Assembly (NCBI RefSeq): GCF_000372725.1
Contig: NW_005201036.1
Location: forward strand, 217,219 to 281,218
Reading direction: 5' to 3'
From: Emiliania huxleyi CCMP1516
Lineage: Eukaryota; Haptophyta; Isochrysidales; Noelaerhabdaceae
DNA length: 64,000 nt
Part shown: piece by piece, positions 21,177 to 31,665 of the stretch
Numbering within the stretch: the first letter of the stretch is position 1
Layout: every line of letters starts with the position of its first letter
The notes under the pieces: model-generated
The model's input: the letters and a program-made list of their open reading frames with translations, nothing else
The model's database searches: none
Told to the model about the DNA's origin: nothing
Translations under genes and position numbers: made by a program

Positions 21177-21276
21177 CAAAGATACACTTGACTATACATT
21201 TCAAAGATACACCTTTATAACATCCCACCGGTGTATCTTCGAAGTGTATCTTCGAGTGTATCTTGAGTGTATCTCA
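21177..21276. repeat. GTGTATCTTC cluster 1
   Basis: Five or six copies of the 10-mer or close variants in both orientations within 100 bases. A second cluster lies at 23219-23401. Confidence 0.85.
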
Positions 21277-21289
21277 GCGCCTGAGCCCT

Positions 21290-21545
21290 GGTGTCGAGGT
21301 GTCGAGGCCCGGTGTCGAGGGTGTCGAGCTGCTGTCGAGGGATAGAGGTGTCGAGGCCTGTCGAGGCCTGTGAGGCCTGTCGAGGCCTGTCGAGGCTGAA
21401 ACCATGCTTGTCCGTGTCGAGGAGTGTCGAGGGGTGTCGAGGGGTGTCGAGGGTGTCGAGGGTGTCAAGGGTGTCGAGGGTGTCGAGCGGGTGTCGAGCG
21501 GGTGTCGAGTGTTGTCAAGAGGCGTCTGAGGTATCGAGGTGTCCA
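21290..21545. repeat. GGTGTCGAG array 1
   Basis: Variable 8-10 bp units. A second array lies at 22276-22510 in the same orientation. A ~26 bp inverted pair (21394-21421 and 22374-22400, with few mismatches) lies inside the two arrays. Confidence 0.85.
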
Positions 21546-21689
21546 AGGTGGCAGGTGGATGCAGTTGCAGCCCATCAACATACAACAAAAGTTGGGCAGC
21601 AGTTGCAAAGCTGTTTCATCCCTTAGTTGCAGCCTCAGTTGCACCCTGTTGATGTAGCACAACCTGAGCACAACCAGTATACTCTCTGT

Positions 21690-22085
21690 GGACATTTGAG
21701 GACATCAAGTGCCAGGAGTCATTGCCACTGTGCACCAAGGTGCTGTGCAGGCGCAGCACCGCAGCAGCGTCGCTGCTGCAGCAGCGTCGCTGCTGCAGCA
21801 GCGTCGCTGCTGCAGCGTCACCGGCGCACAAAGCGCAACTGACCACAGCGCTCATGGCACAAGGCTGGTGCCATGAGTCAGTGGACATTGCCACTGCACA
21901 AGGTGCTGTCCAGCAGCTAAGGGCTACAGTACCCCATCGCAGCAGCGTCGCCGCCGCTGCAGCGTCGCCGTTGCAGCGTCGCCAGTGCACAAGAAGCGCA
22001 ATGGACCACAGGTCTGCACTCATGGCACAAGCTCACTGGTGTGAGGATTCATTGCCACTGTACAAGGTGCTGTGCAGCACCTTAG
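21690..22085. repeat. Three degenerate ~150 bp tandem units
   Basis: Each unit has TCATTGCCACTG or GACATTGCCACTG, AAGGTGCTGT and runs of GCAGCAGCGTCGC. Frames in it follow the repeat and are not called. Confidence 0.7.
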
Positions 22086-22275
22086 GGCTACCTGAGTACT
22101 GCCATGTTTGCTGCATCAACAGGGGTGCAACTGAGCTGCAACTTGAGCTAGAACTTGAGAGGCTGCAACTCAGGGATGAAAGTACTGCCAGCCAAGTTTG
22201 ATTGCTGCTGCAACCCTGATTTCTAACTCTGTGACTCCAATGGGTCTACGTCTCTGCTGTGTTAGGATCATCAGA

Positions 22276-22510
22276 GGTGTCGAGCGGTGTCGAGCGGTGT
22301 CGAGCGGTGTCGAGCGGTGTCGAGGGGTGTCGAGGGGTGTCGAGGGGTGTCGAGGTGTCGAGTTTGGCACCTTGACACGGACGAGCATGGTTTCAGCCTA
22401 GATGGTGTCGAGGGGTGTCGAGGGGTGTCGAGGGGTGTCGAGTTTGTCGAGTTGGCATGGGTTGTCGAGGTGTCGAGTCGGTGTCGAGGTTTGGTGTCGA
22501 GGTGTCGAGG
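22276..22510. repeat. GGTGTCGAG array 2
   Basis: Same unit as 21290-21545, including a run of perfect 10-mers GTGTCGAGCG. Confidence 0.85.
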
Positions 22511-22522
22511 CCAGGGCTCAGC

Positions 22523-23311
22523 TCAGCGCCGGGCGCCCCAGGACCAGTTGCAGAGGACGCAGGTGGCCGGGTCCCACGAGTGCTGGCACTGGCCTGGCTG
22601 GGGCTCACCCACAGGGCCCACAGGGATGACTGGCTCCGAGGGCAAGGGGTGGTAGCCCATGGGGAGAGGGACTACCGGCACACACGGCACACCGGGACCC
22701 GTGAGAGGAGACTGTGGAGGCTGCGCCGGCGCGGGCGTGAGCGGCGGCCTCTGCGGCCGCCTGGCCTGCTTGCGCGCCTCCTTGGCCGCCCGCTCTACCG
22801 CCATATCCTACAGCCCAGGGAAGGAGGACTGAGCGCAGCCAGGATGGGTGCGGGCTCAGGAGCGCACCTCCGGGGAGCGGCGAGGCTTGCGAGCTGCAGG
22901 CGGCGGCAGCTCCGACCCGTACTCGTGGTAGTAGGCCAGCTTGGCGGCCGCCTCCTCGGCTGCCGCGCTGTTCGAGCCGGGCAGGTGGCGCTGAAACTTC
23001 TCGCCGACCGGCTTGAACTTGGCGCAAAAGGGGTTGTTGCGCTTCTTGCTGCCGCCTTGCACGATAACGTTCTCGAAGCCGGTGCTGGATGCGGACGACA
23101 TGCGGAGGGCCACGGGCTTGCCCTTCCAGACGCCGGCGCGGAACCAGACGCCATTGGAGCCCTCAAAGGGGCGGGCCGAGCCCGTCCAGCTCCATGAGCA
23201 ACTGCCGCTCCCGCTTCCGTGTATCTTCACTATGAACGCGCTCCGTGAAGATACACCTGTAGGTATATTGTTGGCACCGCTTCGACCTGGAACCCCGTGA
23301 TGAAGATACAC
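22523..23311 (-). CDS. AP2-like domain protein, two exons
   Basis: Exon 1 (23311-22868) and exon 2 (22807-22523) join by a GT-AG intron of 60 bases that keeps frame (SPE|DMAVERAAKEA). Exon 1 holds a stretch resembling an AP2/ERF DNA-binding domain: TGFENVIVQGGSKKRNNPFC, AKFKPVGEKFQRHL, then AAAEEAAAKLAYYHEYG. Exon 2 is Pro-rich and ends with a Cys/His group (QCQHSWDPATCVLCNW) that could bind zinc. The N-terminus runs into GTGTATCTTC repeats, so the true start is uncertain; the Met at 23101 or an upstream exon are alternatives. AP2 assignment is by pattern only. Confidence 0.5.
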
Positions 23312-23401
23312 CGCTTCGGCGCGGAACCCGCATAAGTAAATCTGCGGTGTATCTTCGGTGTATCTTCCGTGCGTCTAGATACACGGAGTGGTGTATCTTC
23401 T
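23219..23401. repeat. GTGTATCTTC cluster 2
   Basis: At least six copies in both orientations, able to pair with one another. It overlaps the possible 5' end of the AP2-like gene. Confidence 0.85.
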
Positions 23402-23593
23402 CTCATGACACGAACCTCCACCCGGGGAACCTCCCAAAGGGGGGGGGCGTGCCGGTTGGTAGTTCGCAGGGAAAGGGCCGTAAAGTAAACACGGTTCTCC
23501 GAGGGTTGGTTCTGCGCTTTGGGTGTCCCCTAGCGGCGGAACGCCCCCTCTACTCGGCGCATGTTCTCTTTTTTCTCACTGGGAGTCTAGCAG

Positions 23594-25340
23594 CGAGCCG
23601 GTTCTTTACCAGGTTGCAACCCTTGTTCCGCACTGATCTGTGCTGTGAATCGAGCGGCAACCAACAGCTCTCAGGACCCCCCGGTGCTGGGGTGCTGCCA
23701 GCAACCAACCAACTCACCGGCGAGCGGAGCGAGCCGAAGAGCTGGGGCCAAATTGGCGCTGTGAACGTCGTTTGAACTGATTTTCGGCGGGCACGTCGCA
23801 CCTACGTGGCGGGCCGCCGGGCCGGCAGCAGGGCGAGGGCCCAACTTCAGAATCGTGCTTTGAGTTGGGTTGTTTCGTGTTGGGTTGGGTTGGTTGGGTT
23901 GGGTTGTTTGTTGGCGGGTTGGGTTGTTCCGCGTGAGGCTGGGTCGTCGGCGCGAAGGGTGAGGTCTCGACCGCCGCCGCTCACGCCAGCGGACGGCCAC
24001 CATCGGTGTTTTTGGCTTCGCCACCGTCCAAGGCGTGCGCCATGCGCTCGCCGGCATCGAGCGGGCAACGTGATCGACCGAGCGGCTTGCTGTGTGGACG
24101 CCTTCTTCTGGCTCTCGTCGAGAGCGTTTTGCGTCCCGGCGGGTGGGAGAATATGTGTCGTCTGATGTGTCACTGTGTGCGTCACATCGGTCTTGATAAC
24201 AAGCACGGTCGATCCGTCGAAGCGATACACTCGTTCCTATCACGCTGGAAGGCTGGCACGGAGCTCTGTGCCGGCACACAGCAAGAGCCGTGCGGCAAGA
24301 AGAGCTCGATGGGGAGCGAGAACCGTCAGAGGTGCTCACCCAGGTTTCGGAAGTCCGCCTTGATGCGGTCAGTTCCCCCCAGGTTTGACCGCGCAGCTCG
24401 CAAGACTCGTCGAGCACTCGCAGCCTTTCTGCGCCTCTGACTCTGCAAGCTATGCGGGAAGAGCAGTTTATCCGCAATATATCGACGAGTTCGAGAGAGC
24501 CACAGGCTTTCGCTCGGGAGGGATTGAGTGCATCGCGACGGACTTCAGGTTACACCTCTGACGGTTCTCGCTCCCCATCGAGCTCTTCTCTTGCCGCACG
24601 GCTCTTCTGTGTGCCGGCGCAGAGCTCCGTGCCAGCCTTCCAGTGTGATAGGAACGAGTGTATCGCTTCGACGGATCGACCGTGCTTGTTATCAAGACCG
24701 ATGTGACGTACACAGTGACACATCAGACGACACATATTCTCCCACCCGCCGGGACGCAAAACGCTCTCGACGAGAGCCAGAAGAAGGCGTCCACACAGCA
24801 AGCCGCTCGGTCGATCACGTTGCCCGCTCGATGCCGGCGAGCGCATGGCGCACGCCTTGGACGGTGGCGAAGCCAAAAACACCGATGGTGGCCGTCCGCT
24901 GGCGTGAGCGGCGGCGGTCGAGACCTCACCATTCGCGCCGACGACCCAACCTCACGCGGAACAACCCAACCCGGGCCAACAACCCAACCCAACCCAAAAA
25001 GCACGATTCTGAAGTTGGGCCCTCAGGGCGCCCCCGCGCGGATGCCGACGAGGATCACGGTGCGCTATCTGGGCTCGGAGGTCGGCAAAAAGGTCGCGCG
25101 ACCCGACACCAAGGGGGAGGTGGACTGCTGACAGGGTATGCGATTTTAGTGTATGTAGCTCTTACGATTTTGCCGCCCCCCCCCCCCCCTTGAGAACGCT
25201 GAACGGGGCTAGCAAGTGCGGGACCTGGGGCAGCAACCAACAACGTGGACGGGGATGGGGTGCTGCTCAACCGGCGGCAACCAGCAGCGTTCACAGCCGA
25301 GTGCGGAACAAGGGTTGCAACCTGGTAAAGAACCGGCTCG
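23594..25340. mobile_element. Large foldback repeat
   Basis: Nested inverted repeats: outer 41 bp perfect arms at 23594-23634 and 25300-25340; inner ~490 bp arms at 23837-24334 and 24553-25022, highly similar, with ends GGGCCCAACTTCAGAATCG. The loop is about 220 bases. A third copy of the inner arm lies at 59983-60375. Frames within the arms (for example one starting MYRFDGSTVLVIKTDV) are conserved between copies because the DNA is; I recognise no transposase. Confidence 0.75.
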
Positions 25341-25391
25341 CCGGCGCGCGACTGCATTTGCCTTGCAGCTCACAGCTCGCAGGCAACACAC

Positions 25392-26048
25392 ATGGCAGCG
25401 CTCGTCGCTACTGCACTGCACGCCTTGTCGCTTCGTGCGGTGGTGATCCGCAGCGGGCTGCAAAGGAGCTCCGTCCTGCGGCTCTCCGAGCTGCTGCCGG
25501 AGCCTCCAGGTGCTAGCATCGGGGCCGCCACGGGAGCAGAGGTCGAGAAGAACGCGGACGGCATCCCCGTGTACATGCTGCGCACATCTGGCACGGTCAC
25601 CCGCCTCGCGGCGGATGGCTTGGGCACGACTGCGGCGGACGAGGGCGTGGCGTTCGCGGAGGGCGAAGTTGTGAGCATCGTCACAACGGATGTGATTGAG
25701 ATGGTGCAGCAGCAGGGCGGTGCGGCAGAGAGGGTGAGCTGCCTCGGGGAGACCATTCAGGTCGATGGCATGACCTTCGACGACTTGCAGGCGGAGGACA
25801 TCTTGGATATCTCCTCGGAGGGCGAAGGGCAGGGTCCCGTCGTTTCGCTCGTGGTCGTGGAGCACCGCCCCCCTCTCACGGCGCCCCAGCTGGTCCAGAT
25901 CGACGACGACAATAAGCGGGAGAGCGTTAGCCGCATGTGGGCCAGCATGGCCGCCCACGGCTTCTCTGGCTGGACGGCGCGAGTCAGCCAGCCGGGCAGG
26001 ATTCACGCGGGCTGCAAGATCAGTAAACGTGGCGCCGATGACGGATGA
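25392..26048 (+). CDS. Hypothetical protein, single exon
   Basis: Open frame of 218 codons with good G/C third-position bias and mixed composition (for example GEVVSIVTTDVIEMVQQQGG and MTFDDLQAEDILDISSEGEG). No family recognised; no clear membrane helix or signal peptide beyond a mildly hydrophobic N-terminus (MAALVATALHALSLRAVVIR). It starts 51 bases beyond the foldback arm, so its promoter may lie in or next to repeat DNA. Confidence 0.55.
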   Translation: MAALVATALHALSLRAVVIRSGLQRSSVLRLSELLPEPPGASIGAATGAEVEKNADGIPVYMLRTSGTVTRLAADGLGTTAADEGVAFAEGEVVSIVTTDVIEMVQQQGGAAERVSCLGETIQVDGMTFDDLQAEDILDISSEGEGQGPVVSLVVVEHRPPLTAPQLVQIDDDNKRESVSRMWASMAAHGFSGWTARVSQPGRIHAGCKISKRGADDG

Positions 26049-26225
26049 TGGTCTTGGTTCAATGCTTGATCGTTGCATGATGCCGCGGCTCGTACCCCTA
26101 CGCCCGCCAGTTTGAGTTTGTGGTCTCCGGGACTCTCATTGCCTAGCTAGCGTAACTCCCCCGACCGCCCCTCCGCCCGACGCGCGCGCGGCGCCCGTCG
26201 CCCCCCGACGGGACTGGCGCGCACT

Positions 26226-26240
26226 GAGTAAAAGAATTTT
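26226..26240. promoter_or_regulatory. Perfect inverted form GTAAAAGAATTTTAC
   Basis: Reverse complement of the palindrome at 9299-9313. Confidence 0.3.
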
Positions 26241-26296
26241 ACCAAAAGCCTCTCGCACACGCACGGAGGTCTGTGGCAGGTGCCTACCTACCTAAT

Positions 26297-26330
26297 AGGG
26301 CGGGGTTTGAGGCACCTCAAACCCCGCCCT
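26297..26330. repeat. Perfect hairpin, 16 bp arms
   Basis: Arms of AGGGCGGGGTTTGAGG and its complement with a two-base loop, bordered by CTACCTACC-type repeats on both sides. Confidence 0.95.
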
Positions 26331-26371
26331 ACGACCTACCTTTTTAACCCCCGCGCGGGCCGCAGAGACGC

Positions 26372-27131
26372 CGGGTTGTTGCACGAGTATATGGGACACG
26401 TCACCGATGTCTCAAATATGAGGGGTTTTAGCTCCTACCAGCTCCTGACGCTATCCCTGGCAGCTCTAATGACCAGGATCAGTAGTGCTATAATAGAGGG
26501 TGCCCATACTAGCGCAGGAGCTGCCACACTCGCCCGGACCGTCCCTTTCTGGGTCCGGTTCCGCAGCCCGCGAGAGCCGACAGCGGGGCCGTGCCGCGGG
26601 TGCCTACTGCCGAGTGCCACAAACACTGCGCCGTCCCGCCATCACCTACAGGCTGTCTTGTGTGATGGTTGGGATGTCCAAACGCCACCATCTTGGCTCT
26701 TGCGACCTCAAACCCGCGAGCTGTATGGGTGGTCCTGACGTCGACAGACGCCCGATGACCACGGTGAAGCTGAGCCTGAACGAGTCGACAAGTCTCGTCT
26801 GAGCCCGTGGCGGTCGCCGGCTGAGTCTGTGCACGGGCCGGTACCTCAGGCGTCACCTCCGCAGCCTCAGGTCTCACACTCCATCACCGCCGCCGGGACG
26901 CCGTCGGTGGCACGCTCGGCGGCGTACTTTCTGCAGCTCCATCTCGAGCGCGGCGTCGAGTCTACTCACTCCTGTTGGATCTGTGCACTCCCTGGGTCCC
27001 AGGGAGTGCACAGATCCAGCAAGCGGTGCGTCCCGGCAGCGCGCGCAGGCTGCGGAGCTGCAACAAACTCGAGACACGCTTTTTTGGGACATTTTCGACG
27101 CTTTTGTCCCATATACTCGTGCAACAACCCG
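26372..27131. mobile_element. 760 bp unit with 26 bp terminal inverted repeats
   Basis: CGGGTTGTTGCACGAGTATA... at 26372-26397 matches the complement of 27106-27131 over 26 bases. No clear target duplication and no transposase are seen, so it may be a non-autonomous element. Confidence 0.6.
26976..27018. repeat. Perfect hairpin, 21 bp arms
   Basis: Arms from TGGATCTGTGCACTCCCTGG(G) with a single-base loop; inside the 26372-27131 unit. Confidence 0.95.
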
Positions 27132-27498
27132 ACCCCCCTGTCCCGCGCTGTGAGCCGCAGAGACCCCCCCTGTCCCGCACTGAGCCCTGACACCAAGGGG
27201 CCGCGCCCAGGGGTCTCCCCGTCTGTCAGACCTTTGGCATTCCCCCTCTTCTATTGTTGGTCGTGACGACCATTTAATTGGTTATCTACAAATTCGCCAA
27301 AGCCTCGCGCCATACTCGTCCCTCCTGCCACCCCTCCACGCCCCCCCTCTGCACAACCCGCGCTCTGCCCATCAGAGAGCAGAGCAGGTCGCGCGATCGC
27401 CGCCTGTCCGCCCAACAAAGGCAAACAGCCAGCTGCCGGAGCAAACTCATGCCGATCGGAGCTCAGGCAAGGCGCCCCGGGGTCCGTGCGCGCCCCGT

Positions 27499-27890
27499 TC
27501 AAACGAGCTTCGCCATCCACGGCGTTCCCCCACCGGCAGGGGCGTTCATCCCGATATAGGAGTTGCGCATTGTGGAGTCAATCTCAGCAAACCCATATGC
27601 GTTCTGACCCACAACCATGTAGAAGCCAGAGCAGATGTTGACGCGCCACGACGTGCCAAAGGCGCCAAGCCACTGATAGCTGCATCCCCCGATGTCGGGG
27701 TACAAGTGGCCAGTAGGGCTGTCGGCCAAGGCCTTTGCCGCACCAAGTCCGGTCCACACGTGCTCGTTTGCGAAGTAACCGATGAATCCGGACGTGAACA
27801 AGGGGAATTCTCATCGGTAGGCGTGACGGCCTGCATGGAGGTCATAATGGCAGCCATGCCAATGATACGCTTGCCCTTGTACATGCCCTT
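27499..27890 (-). pseudogene. Truncated gene fragment with frameshift
   Basis: About 28 residues in one frame (KGMYKGKRIIGMAAIMTSMQ, then AVTPTDENSP) continue, after a one-base shift near 27801, into a second frame (FTSGFIGYFANEHVWTGLGA, later GGCSYQWLGAFGTSWRVN) that ends at 27499. The 5' side is cut off exactly where a 169 bp duplicated block begins (27894). The sequence reads as real protein but I do not recognise the family. Confidence 0.5.
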
Positions 27891-27893
27891 GGT

Positions 27894-28062
27894 CCCTACT
27901 GGCTGCGCAGATAGCACTGGCTCGTTATAGCGAGGCGACCGAGCGCGAGAGGTTGGTGCAGAGCGTGCAATGCAGCTGAACCACTCTCGCACTACAATGC
28001 TAGCGCGGGAGGCGAGTTCACGGGAAGAGAGGAGCTGGTGGCGATGAAGGTGGTGGAGCTCA
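27894..28062. repeat. 169 bp direct duplication, copy 1
   Basis: Identical, as far as I can read, to 28416-28584. Copy 2 continues into a SAP-like coding remnant; copy 1 abuts the pseudogene at 27499-27890. Confidence 0.9.
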
Positions 28063-28415
28063 TCACCGACCGCTCGTGCTTGCGTTGCGTATGATAGCAA
28101 CCCCTCGTCCGACGGTAGCGTCTCGCGTCACCGCCGCATCCCGCATCGTTGTCCGCCTACACCGCTCCGGCCGCAGCCTTGGCAAGTGCCTTCACACGCG
28201 CTGGGTCAGGTGCAGCAGCAGCCAGTGCGCAACAGCAGCAACCAGTGCAGCAGCAGCAGCCAGTGCAGCAGCGAGTGATCGCGCTTGCACAAGCGGTGGG
28301 CGGTCGTCATGTGCGATGGGTCACTTTGGCTAAACCTAAAGCGTCAACCCGGCTGCACGAAAGCACAGTGCGGCGCGGTGCAATCAGTGGAGGCAAAATC
28401 GGCTCAAAAACAACG

Positions 28416-28584
28416 CCCTACTGGCTGCGCAGATAGCACTGGCTCGTTATAGCGAGGCGACCGAGCGCGAGAGGTTGGTGCAGAGCGTGCAATGCAGCTG
28501 AACCACTCTCGCACTACAATGCTAGCGCGGGAGGCGAGTTCACGGGAAGAGAGGAGCTGGTGGCGATGAAGGTGGTGGAGCTCA
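28416..28584. repeat. 169 bp direct duplication, copy 2
   Basis: See copy 1 at 27894-28062. Confidence 0.9.
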
Positions 28585-28710
28585 AGGAGGAGCTGGGCGA
28601 GCGTGCCGAGGCCCTCTCAGGCAACAAAGGTGCGGCTGCGCCGCCGGCTGCACGCCGCAATAGTGAGCGAGTATTTGGAGAGCGCCGCGGGCGCCGACGG
28701 AGCCAGTAGA
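28562..28710 (+). pseudogene. SAP-domain remnant
   Basis: One frame gives LVAMKVVELKEELGERAEAL then SGNK; a shift of one base then gives LRRRLHAAIVSEYLESAAG. Together they match the helix-extension-helix pattern of SAP DNA-binding domains. The break and the lack of a surrounding gene suggest a decayed copy. Confidence 0.45.
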
Positions 28711-29514
28711 ATGTCCAAAATTTTCGCCGCGCGCCTGCGGCGCGCGACTTTTACCATTTTGCCCCGGGCGGGCCCACTTTTGTCGTTTTGCCCCAAATCA
28801 ACTGCTAGCAGTGCTTTTAGCGTTTTGACCCAAACCGGCCGAACTTTTAGGATACCCTCAGACTGAGCTCAGTGAGGATGAGGATGAGAGAGAGGGAGAC
28901 GTTCCAGAGGATCGTCGGTGCGCGTCTCGAGACCATGTCGCGCCACCCCCCACCCAAAAGCCAAAAATACTCGCTTGATAACATTTCAAAGTAGACAAAA
29001 AAGCCGGTCCCATGCGGCGCCGGTCCCTCGTGCGGTCCCTGGCGCCCGCTGGATTCCCTGGCTCGAGAGCGCGCGCCCCCGGCGCCGCGCTGTGAGACCG
29101 ATGCGCGCACGCGGCACGCGCGATCTCGGACGACAGCGCACCCCGCCGCAACCCGCATACAACGCCTCACGCCCACAACGCAGGAAGACTCTGCGCCATC
29201 AAGTGCGCCAACGTATCGTCGGGGGGTGGGCGGGCGGGAGGAGAGAGGGGCGTCGATGATCCGCTGCCCCTCCATCGCCTCGTATCCACTGTGCGGACAC
29301 GGCCCGGCCACCCCCCGCCCTCCAGGGTGGAGGGCTCGGGGAGGGGGGTGAGGGGAGGAGAGAGGGGCGTCGTGATCCGCTGCCCCTCCATCGCCTCAGC
29401 GCTGACCCTCACGCTCGCCCGCCGCCGCCGCCTCCCCTGCCGAGCCCGCGCGCCTGGCCGCGCAAAGCAGAGGACGAGATGAGCAGAGATTGGCCGAGAT
29501 CGGCCGAGATTGGC
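28711..29514. other. No supported gene
   Basis: Contains a ~42 bp direct repeat (about 29241-29283 and 29357-29398) and a short GGCCGAGAT array at 29480-29515, which may belong to an intron of the next gene. Confidence 0.4.
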
Positions 29515-31243
29515 CTCGGCGGCGCGCCTTGCGCGTCATCAGCCGGACGTCGCTCGAGTTCGAGCCTGGCCGCTCGCCCTTTGTCCGCTTGCGCGCGTCG
29601 ACGTGCAGGGCGGGGGAGCTGATCGAGGCGAGCGGCCTGCGGGAGAGGGGGGGGGCCCGGTTTGGCGGGGGGGGCGGGGGGGGCGGGGGGGGCGGGGGGG
29701 GGCTTCAGCGTCGCACGCGAGGGAAAGGGGTGGTGGCGTGGGCGGGGGCGGGCGGCTCTGCTGGCAGTTCGCCCCTGCGGCCCCTGCTGCCTACTGCTAC
29801 TCTCCCGTGACAAGCACTGCTGGTCGGCCGGCTTGCGGCCGTGCGAGTCCCCGTGGTTGCAGCTGCGAGTCCTCGTGTGCTAGCTAGTGGTGGCCCGCCT
29901 CTGCGGCCCGTGCGGCCCCATCACTGCGACGGTGATGACGAGGTGGAAGGGCCGGTTCCCGCACTGGCTCGAGGTGTGCTGCAGGTGGAGCGACGAGAAG
30001 GTCGCCTCGAGCTCCGAGCCTGTCCGCATTGCTCAGTGTTCATGCTTGGTATGGAGTGGTGATTGGAAGGCCGCGTCGAGAGGTCGGGGCCTGTCCGCCG
30101 CACGAGCCGCTGGGTGCACTGGCCCGAGAGGCCTTCATGCTGCAGCTCCTATTCCAGCACCCCTCTCCTCCTCGCCACCGCCAGACTAGCCGCCGGCCCG
30201 AGAGCACGCCTCCCGCGCCTCGTGCCCGGCCGCAGGCGAAAGCGTGCCGCACGTCACCTGAGGAGGGGGGGGGGGGGGGGAGCTGGTCGAGGACCCGCCT
30301 GCTGGACGCCCCGCCCGGGCCGCCCCCCTCCCCCCTCCCCTCCCCTCCCGCGCCCCTCCCTTGCGGCGCGCACCATTGCGACCAGCGGAGCGCTGCCCAC
30401 CGACGACTCCTCGGCCCCCGTGGTGACGGTGACGGTGAGGCGAGGCAGCGTCCACTTTTTGTGCCACATCCACTGCGTCCGCTCCCGCCAGTACAGCAGC
30501 GGCGTCTCGAACGCCGCCTGCACGCCCTGCAGCGACGGCGGCTGCCGGGTCTCGGCCACCGCGGTGCTGCCTGCCGGCGGAGCCGCCTCCGGCGCGGGCT
30601 CGGGGGGGCAGGCGCGGGCGGGGCTGGCGCAGGGCGTCCAGAGGAAGGGCGCGTCGACACCCATCTCGGCCGAGTCGTCCTCGATCAGCGCCTCCCCCTC
30701 GATCGGAGGCCCGGCGTGGCCCCGCACCGCCACGGCCGCGGGCCCGCCAGACACCTCCGCCAGGGTGGTGGGGAAGGGGGCAGGGCGCATGGGCATCGGC
30801 GGCGCCATCGCCGGCGGCGGCATCGCCATCATGGCCGGCATCGTCGGCATCGGCGGCGCCATCGCCGGCGGCGGCATCCCCACCATGGCGAACGCAGGGT
30901 TGAAGGGCATGGGCGGCTGACCCGGCGGCGGCGCGAAGGGCATCATGCCGGCAAACATGGCGGGGTCCATGGTCATGGGGAGAGGCGCGGCCGACGTGCG
31001 CATGTTGAGGAGCACGTTCGCGAGGTCCGATTCGTTATTCGACGGCGCCACCTGGGCGCCCTGCACCTGCCGCCGCAGCTGGTCGTTTTCGGCCTTGAGC
31101 GCACGCACAAACGCCCAGAGCATCTCCTCCGTCGCTCGCTGCTGCGGGTACGGCGCGGCGGCGGGGGCGCCGTTGGCGACGGCGCCCCCGTCGCCCCCCT
31201 CCGGCGCCCCTCCGCTCGTGGCCCCGGACATGGGGCCCTCCAA
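29515..31243 (-). CDS. Met/Pro-rich protein with unidentified putative nucleic-acid-binding region
   Basis: Exon 1 starts at 31243 (MEGPMSGATSGGAPEGGDGG). It carries a leucine-zipper-like stretch (MLWAFVRALKAENDQLRRQV), a Met/Pro repeat (GMPPPAMAPPMP twice) and LTVTVTTGAEESS near 30430. A second exon about 30024-29895 (acceptor ACAG) reads LEATFSSLHLQHTSSQCGN then RPFHLVITVAV. A third near 29640-29515 reads SSPALHVDARKRTKGERPGS then SDVRLMTRKARRRG. The order beta-rich segment, then basic RKR region, hints at a p53-like/Rel-type DNA-binding domain, but this is a guess. The 3' end is not determined. Confidence 0.5.
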
Positions 31244-31350
31244 AGAGGCGCCTTGTCTCGCACCTCAGACTGGGCGAGCTGGGGTCGAAGTGGTGTCAGG
31301 TTGGGTGCTTTGCGGCGTGTTTTTTTTTTGAGGAGCTTCGATGTTAGAGA

Positions 31351-31462
31351 GTTATGTGTACGCCAACTCAGGGTGTGTGGCAGCCCGCTGGCTGTGTGTC
31401 TTGTGAGCTTGTTTGTGTCTGTGTGTCGCTCGTGCGTGCCGTCATCATCTGTCCGGCGTCCA
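31351..31462. repeat. Inverted repeat arm, partner at 33051-33160
   Basis: About 110 bases share high identity in opposite orientation with 33051-33160, just after the assembly gap. Confidence 0.75.
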
Positions 31463-31665
31463 CCCATACCGCGTTGGTGTCCAGTCCGAGCCTGGCTGTT
31501 CTTCACCTGTCTACCTATGTATGTTGGTAGTGGTGCGATTGTGCGTCAGGCGAAAGGCGAGCGCCGGCGGAAGGTGGCACGCCGAGCGTGTCAGCTAAGG
31601 GAGGCGATTGCGCGTCAGGCAAAAGTTGTTGATGGCCGACGACGTCGCCTTCGCTTCGGCTTGCG

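Larger units (their letters stand above)
20878..22522. other. Repeat-rich stretch without a supported gene
   Basis: It holds a dispersed repeat copy (20980-21120), GTGTATCTTC clusters, GGTGTCGAG arrays and three degenerate ~150 bp units (listed separately). Frames here follow the repeats. Confidence 0.6.
26049..27498. other. Stretch with palindromes and a TIR unit, no supported gene
   Basis: Hairpins at 26297-26330 and 26976-27018 and the TIR pair 26372/27131 dominate. Frames of up to 150 codons lack motifs. Confidence 0.5.
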
